From contig JAUTCR010000032.1 of assembly GCA_030673895.1 (NCBI GenBank), forward strand, positions 1-44,359: a stretch of DNA of 44,359 nucleotides, given 5' to 3'. Every line of letters starts with the position of its first letter. The stretch's first letter is position 1. Under the pieces are notes generated by a model that saw only the letters and a list, made by a program, of their open reading frames with translations, was not told the origin of the DNA and did no database searches. Positions 43,417 through 44,359 of the stretch are shown here, piece by piece. Position numbers and translations under genes: made by a program. Source of the DNA: Verrucomicrobiota bacterium JB023. Lineage in GTDB: Bacteria > Verrucomicrobiota > Verrucomicrobiia > Verrucomicrobiales > Akkermansiaceae.

Positions 43417-44359
43417 CACGAGGAAAAATCCTGAGTTAACCCTCTGATTTTCAGTAAAAAGCCGCAACGGAGAGTTGACAAGGTGAGGGCCCTCCAAAAT
43501 CGGGGTGTTCAAAACCAAACTCCTTCAGGCCCTCGACTCGAACGTGAACGCCAACAAGGCTCGACTCAAGAGTCTTGTTCTCCTTGTTTCCGCAGTTCTC
43601 CAACACCGGACCGTCAATCTCGCCATCCTTGCCACCACCAACGATGGCAAATCGACTTCCAATGAAAGTCGCTATCGTCGTTTCCAAGACTTCTTTCTCC
43701 GCTTTTCCCTCTGCCTACCCTCCGTCGCCCAGGCCATTCTGGCGCGCGTGCCCAAGCCCCCCGGCGGCTACGTTCTCGCCATGGACCGGACCAACTGGCA
43801 GTTCGGACGCCGGGACATCAACTTCCTGACCATCGCCGTCGTCACAGGCAAAGTCGCCATCCCCGTCGTCTGGATGGCTCTTCCTCCGAAGACGCGCCAA
43901 GGCAATTCCAATGCGGCTCAACGAATCGCGCTGACGGAAAAACTCCTCGCGCTCATTACATCCAAGGACATCTGGGCTCTTGTGATGGATCGTGAGTTCG
44001 TGGGCAAGCAATGGCTCCAATGGCTCGACAAGCACGGTGTGGCCTACGTGGTCCGGCTGAAAAAGAATGTAATCGTCGGAAAGCAAACTGCCGAAAAGCT
44101 TGCGACGCGTCGGGGGCGCAAGTCCGCTAGAAAGCAGAATATCTTCGGTTTGGAGCTCTTCTTTTCCTGCAAAACAATGAAGAGTCGCGACCGGGATACT
44201 CATCTGATGGTTGCTAGCAATCGCTTTGTGGGCAAGGAAGCTCTCCAGCTCTATCGTCAGCGTTGGGGCATCGAGCGGCTCTTCGGGCACTTGAAGAAAA
44301 AGGGATTCGACCTCGAGGCAACTCACATGACCGATGCCGCCAAGCTCGAAAAACTCTTT
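43417..44359 (+). mobile_element. IS4-family insertion sequence, left part
   Basis: An insertion sequence runs off the right edge. Its left end cannot be fixed without the right terminal repeat. Bases 43417-43505 precede the transposase and include an imperfect inverted repeat (GAAAAATC near 43423-43430 and GATTTTC near 43446-43452), possibly a terminator-like or end structure. Its neighbour on the left is a gene with a broken-looking 5' end. Confidence 0.75.
43505..44359 (+). CDS. IS4-family transposase (partial, open at window edge)
   Basis: An uninterrupted frame of 285 codons from GTG at 43505 to the edge, with no stop inside. The N-terminus reads (V)FKTKLLQALDSNVNANKAR. The first catalytic Asp is in VLAMDRTNWQFGRR, the second in WALVMDREFVGKQW. 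The third block, YRQRWGIERLFGHLKKKGF, has the Y-(2)-R-(3)-E-(6)-K signature of IS4-type DDE transposases. AGGTGAGGG at 43481-43489 lies about 15 bases upstream of the GTG. The 3' part is beyond the window, so whether the gene is intact is unknown. Confidence 0.92.
   Translation, partial: MFKTKLLQALDSNVNANKARLKSLVLLVSAVLQHRTVNLAILATTNDGKSTSNESRYRRFQDFFLRFSLCLPSVAQAILARVPKPPGGYVLAMDRTNWQFGRRDINFLTIAVVTGKVAIPVVWMALPPKTRQGNSNAAQRIALTEKLLALITSKDIWALVMDREFVGKQWLQWLDKHGVAYVVRLKKNVIVGKQTAEKLATRRGRKSARKQNIFGLELFFSCKTMKSRDRDTHLMVASNRFVGKEALQLYRQRWGIERLFGHLKKKGFDLEATHMTDAAKLEKLF

Noticed and set aside
1-44359. CRISPR array, prophage or restriction system
   Set aside because: No regularly spaced direct repeats, no Cas, integrase, capsid or methyltransferase/nuclease pairs were seen on either strand.

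Overview
The window is a GC-rich bacterial chromosomal segment whose gene content points to the Verrucomicrobiota, probably class Verrucomicrobiae. The indicators are a secreted formylglycine-type sulfatase, a large PPC-domain secreted protein, a membrane-anchored prenyltransferase/squalene-oxidase-repeat protein, a secreted nuclease with lamin-tail and calcium-binding TSP3-like repeats, and a small protein with the motif EELEKLKVKYTKAGDLESAN. LpxK, BamA and a TonB-dependent receptor show a Gram-negative, LPS-bearing envelope. The phylum call is inference from protein families; no 16S rRNA is present.

Layout. 1-170: 5S rRNA and the intrinsic terminator of an rRNA operon, followed by a C-rich, T-poor untranslated stretch. 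748-4511 (minus): an apparent operon of an HlyD-type adaptor, gpsA, a MoeB/ThiF-rhodanese fusion and a small hypothetical protein. 4633-6210 (plus): rnhB, a YraN nuclease-fold protein and a secreted hypothetical protein, tightly packed. 6213-10494 (minus): a YbjN-like protein, a two-TM protein, trpC, tRNA-Gly(GCC), VanZ-like protein, a BrnT/BrnA-type toxin-antitoxin pair and a TIGR02206-type membrane protein. 10644-16299 (plus): an RluA-type pseudouridine synthase, a siderophore receptor behind two Fur-like palindromes, a sulfatase and a shortened RlmB/TrmH methyltransferase. 16559-16822 (minus): rpmB. 17010-23619 (plus): lpxK, bamA, ptsN, a two-TM protein and argS, which together form an envelope-biogenesis and housekeeping block.

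23733-25318 (minus): long-form hpf and a histidinol-phosphatase-type PHP protein. 25373-28323 (plus): pta-type phosphotransacetylase and a CysJ-type flavoreductase. 28570-32113 (minus): prfA and the PPC-domain protein. 32208-36323: a metallophosphoesterase, a HAD phosphatase, two poorly characterised proteins (one DUF4230-like) and a secreted glucose/sorbosone dehydrogenase. 36358-41690 (minus): the secreted nuclease, the prenyltransferase-repeat protein and an ABC-2-type ATPase. 41715-44359 is different in texture: gene-poor, lower in GC, with two small hypothetical genes, a hairpin cluster with a tRNA T-arm-like element, and the left part of an IS4-family insertion sequence running off the end. 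It looks like a plastic, accessory segment.

Most of the window is ordinary core genome. I see no CRISPR, phage or obvious defence island, apart from the BrnT/BrnA pair. The items most worth a second look are the RlmB-like enzyme with no room for its usual RNA-binding domain, the small gene whose 5' end stops beside the IS4 element, paired hairpins in two intergenic regions, a 20-codon ORF with a strong Shine-Dalgarno beside the rRNA operon, and the TonB-like anchored toroid protein beside an ABC ATPase without a permease. No previously undescribed system can be claimed from sequence alone.
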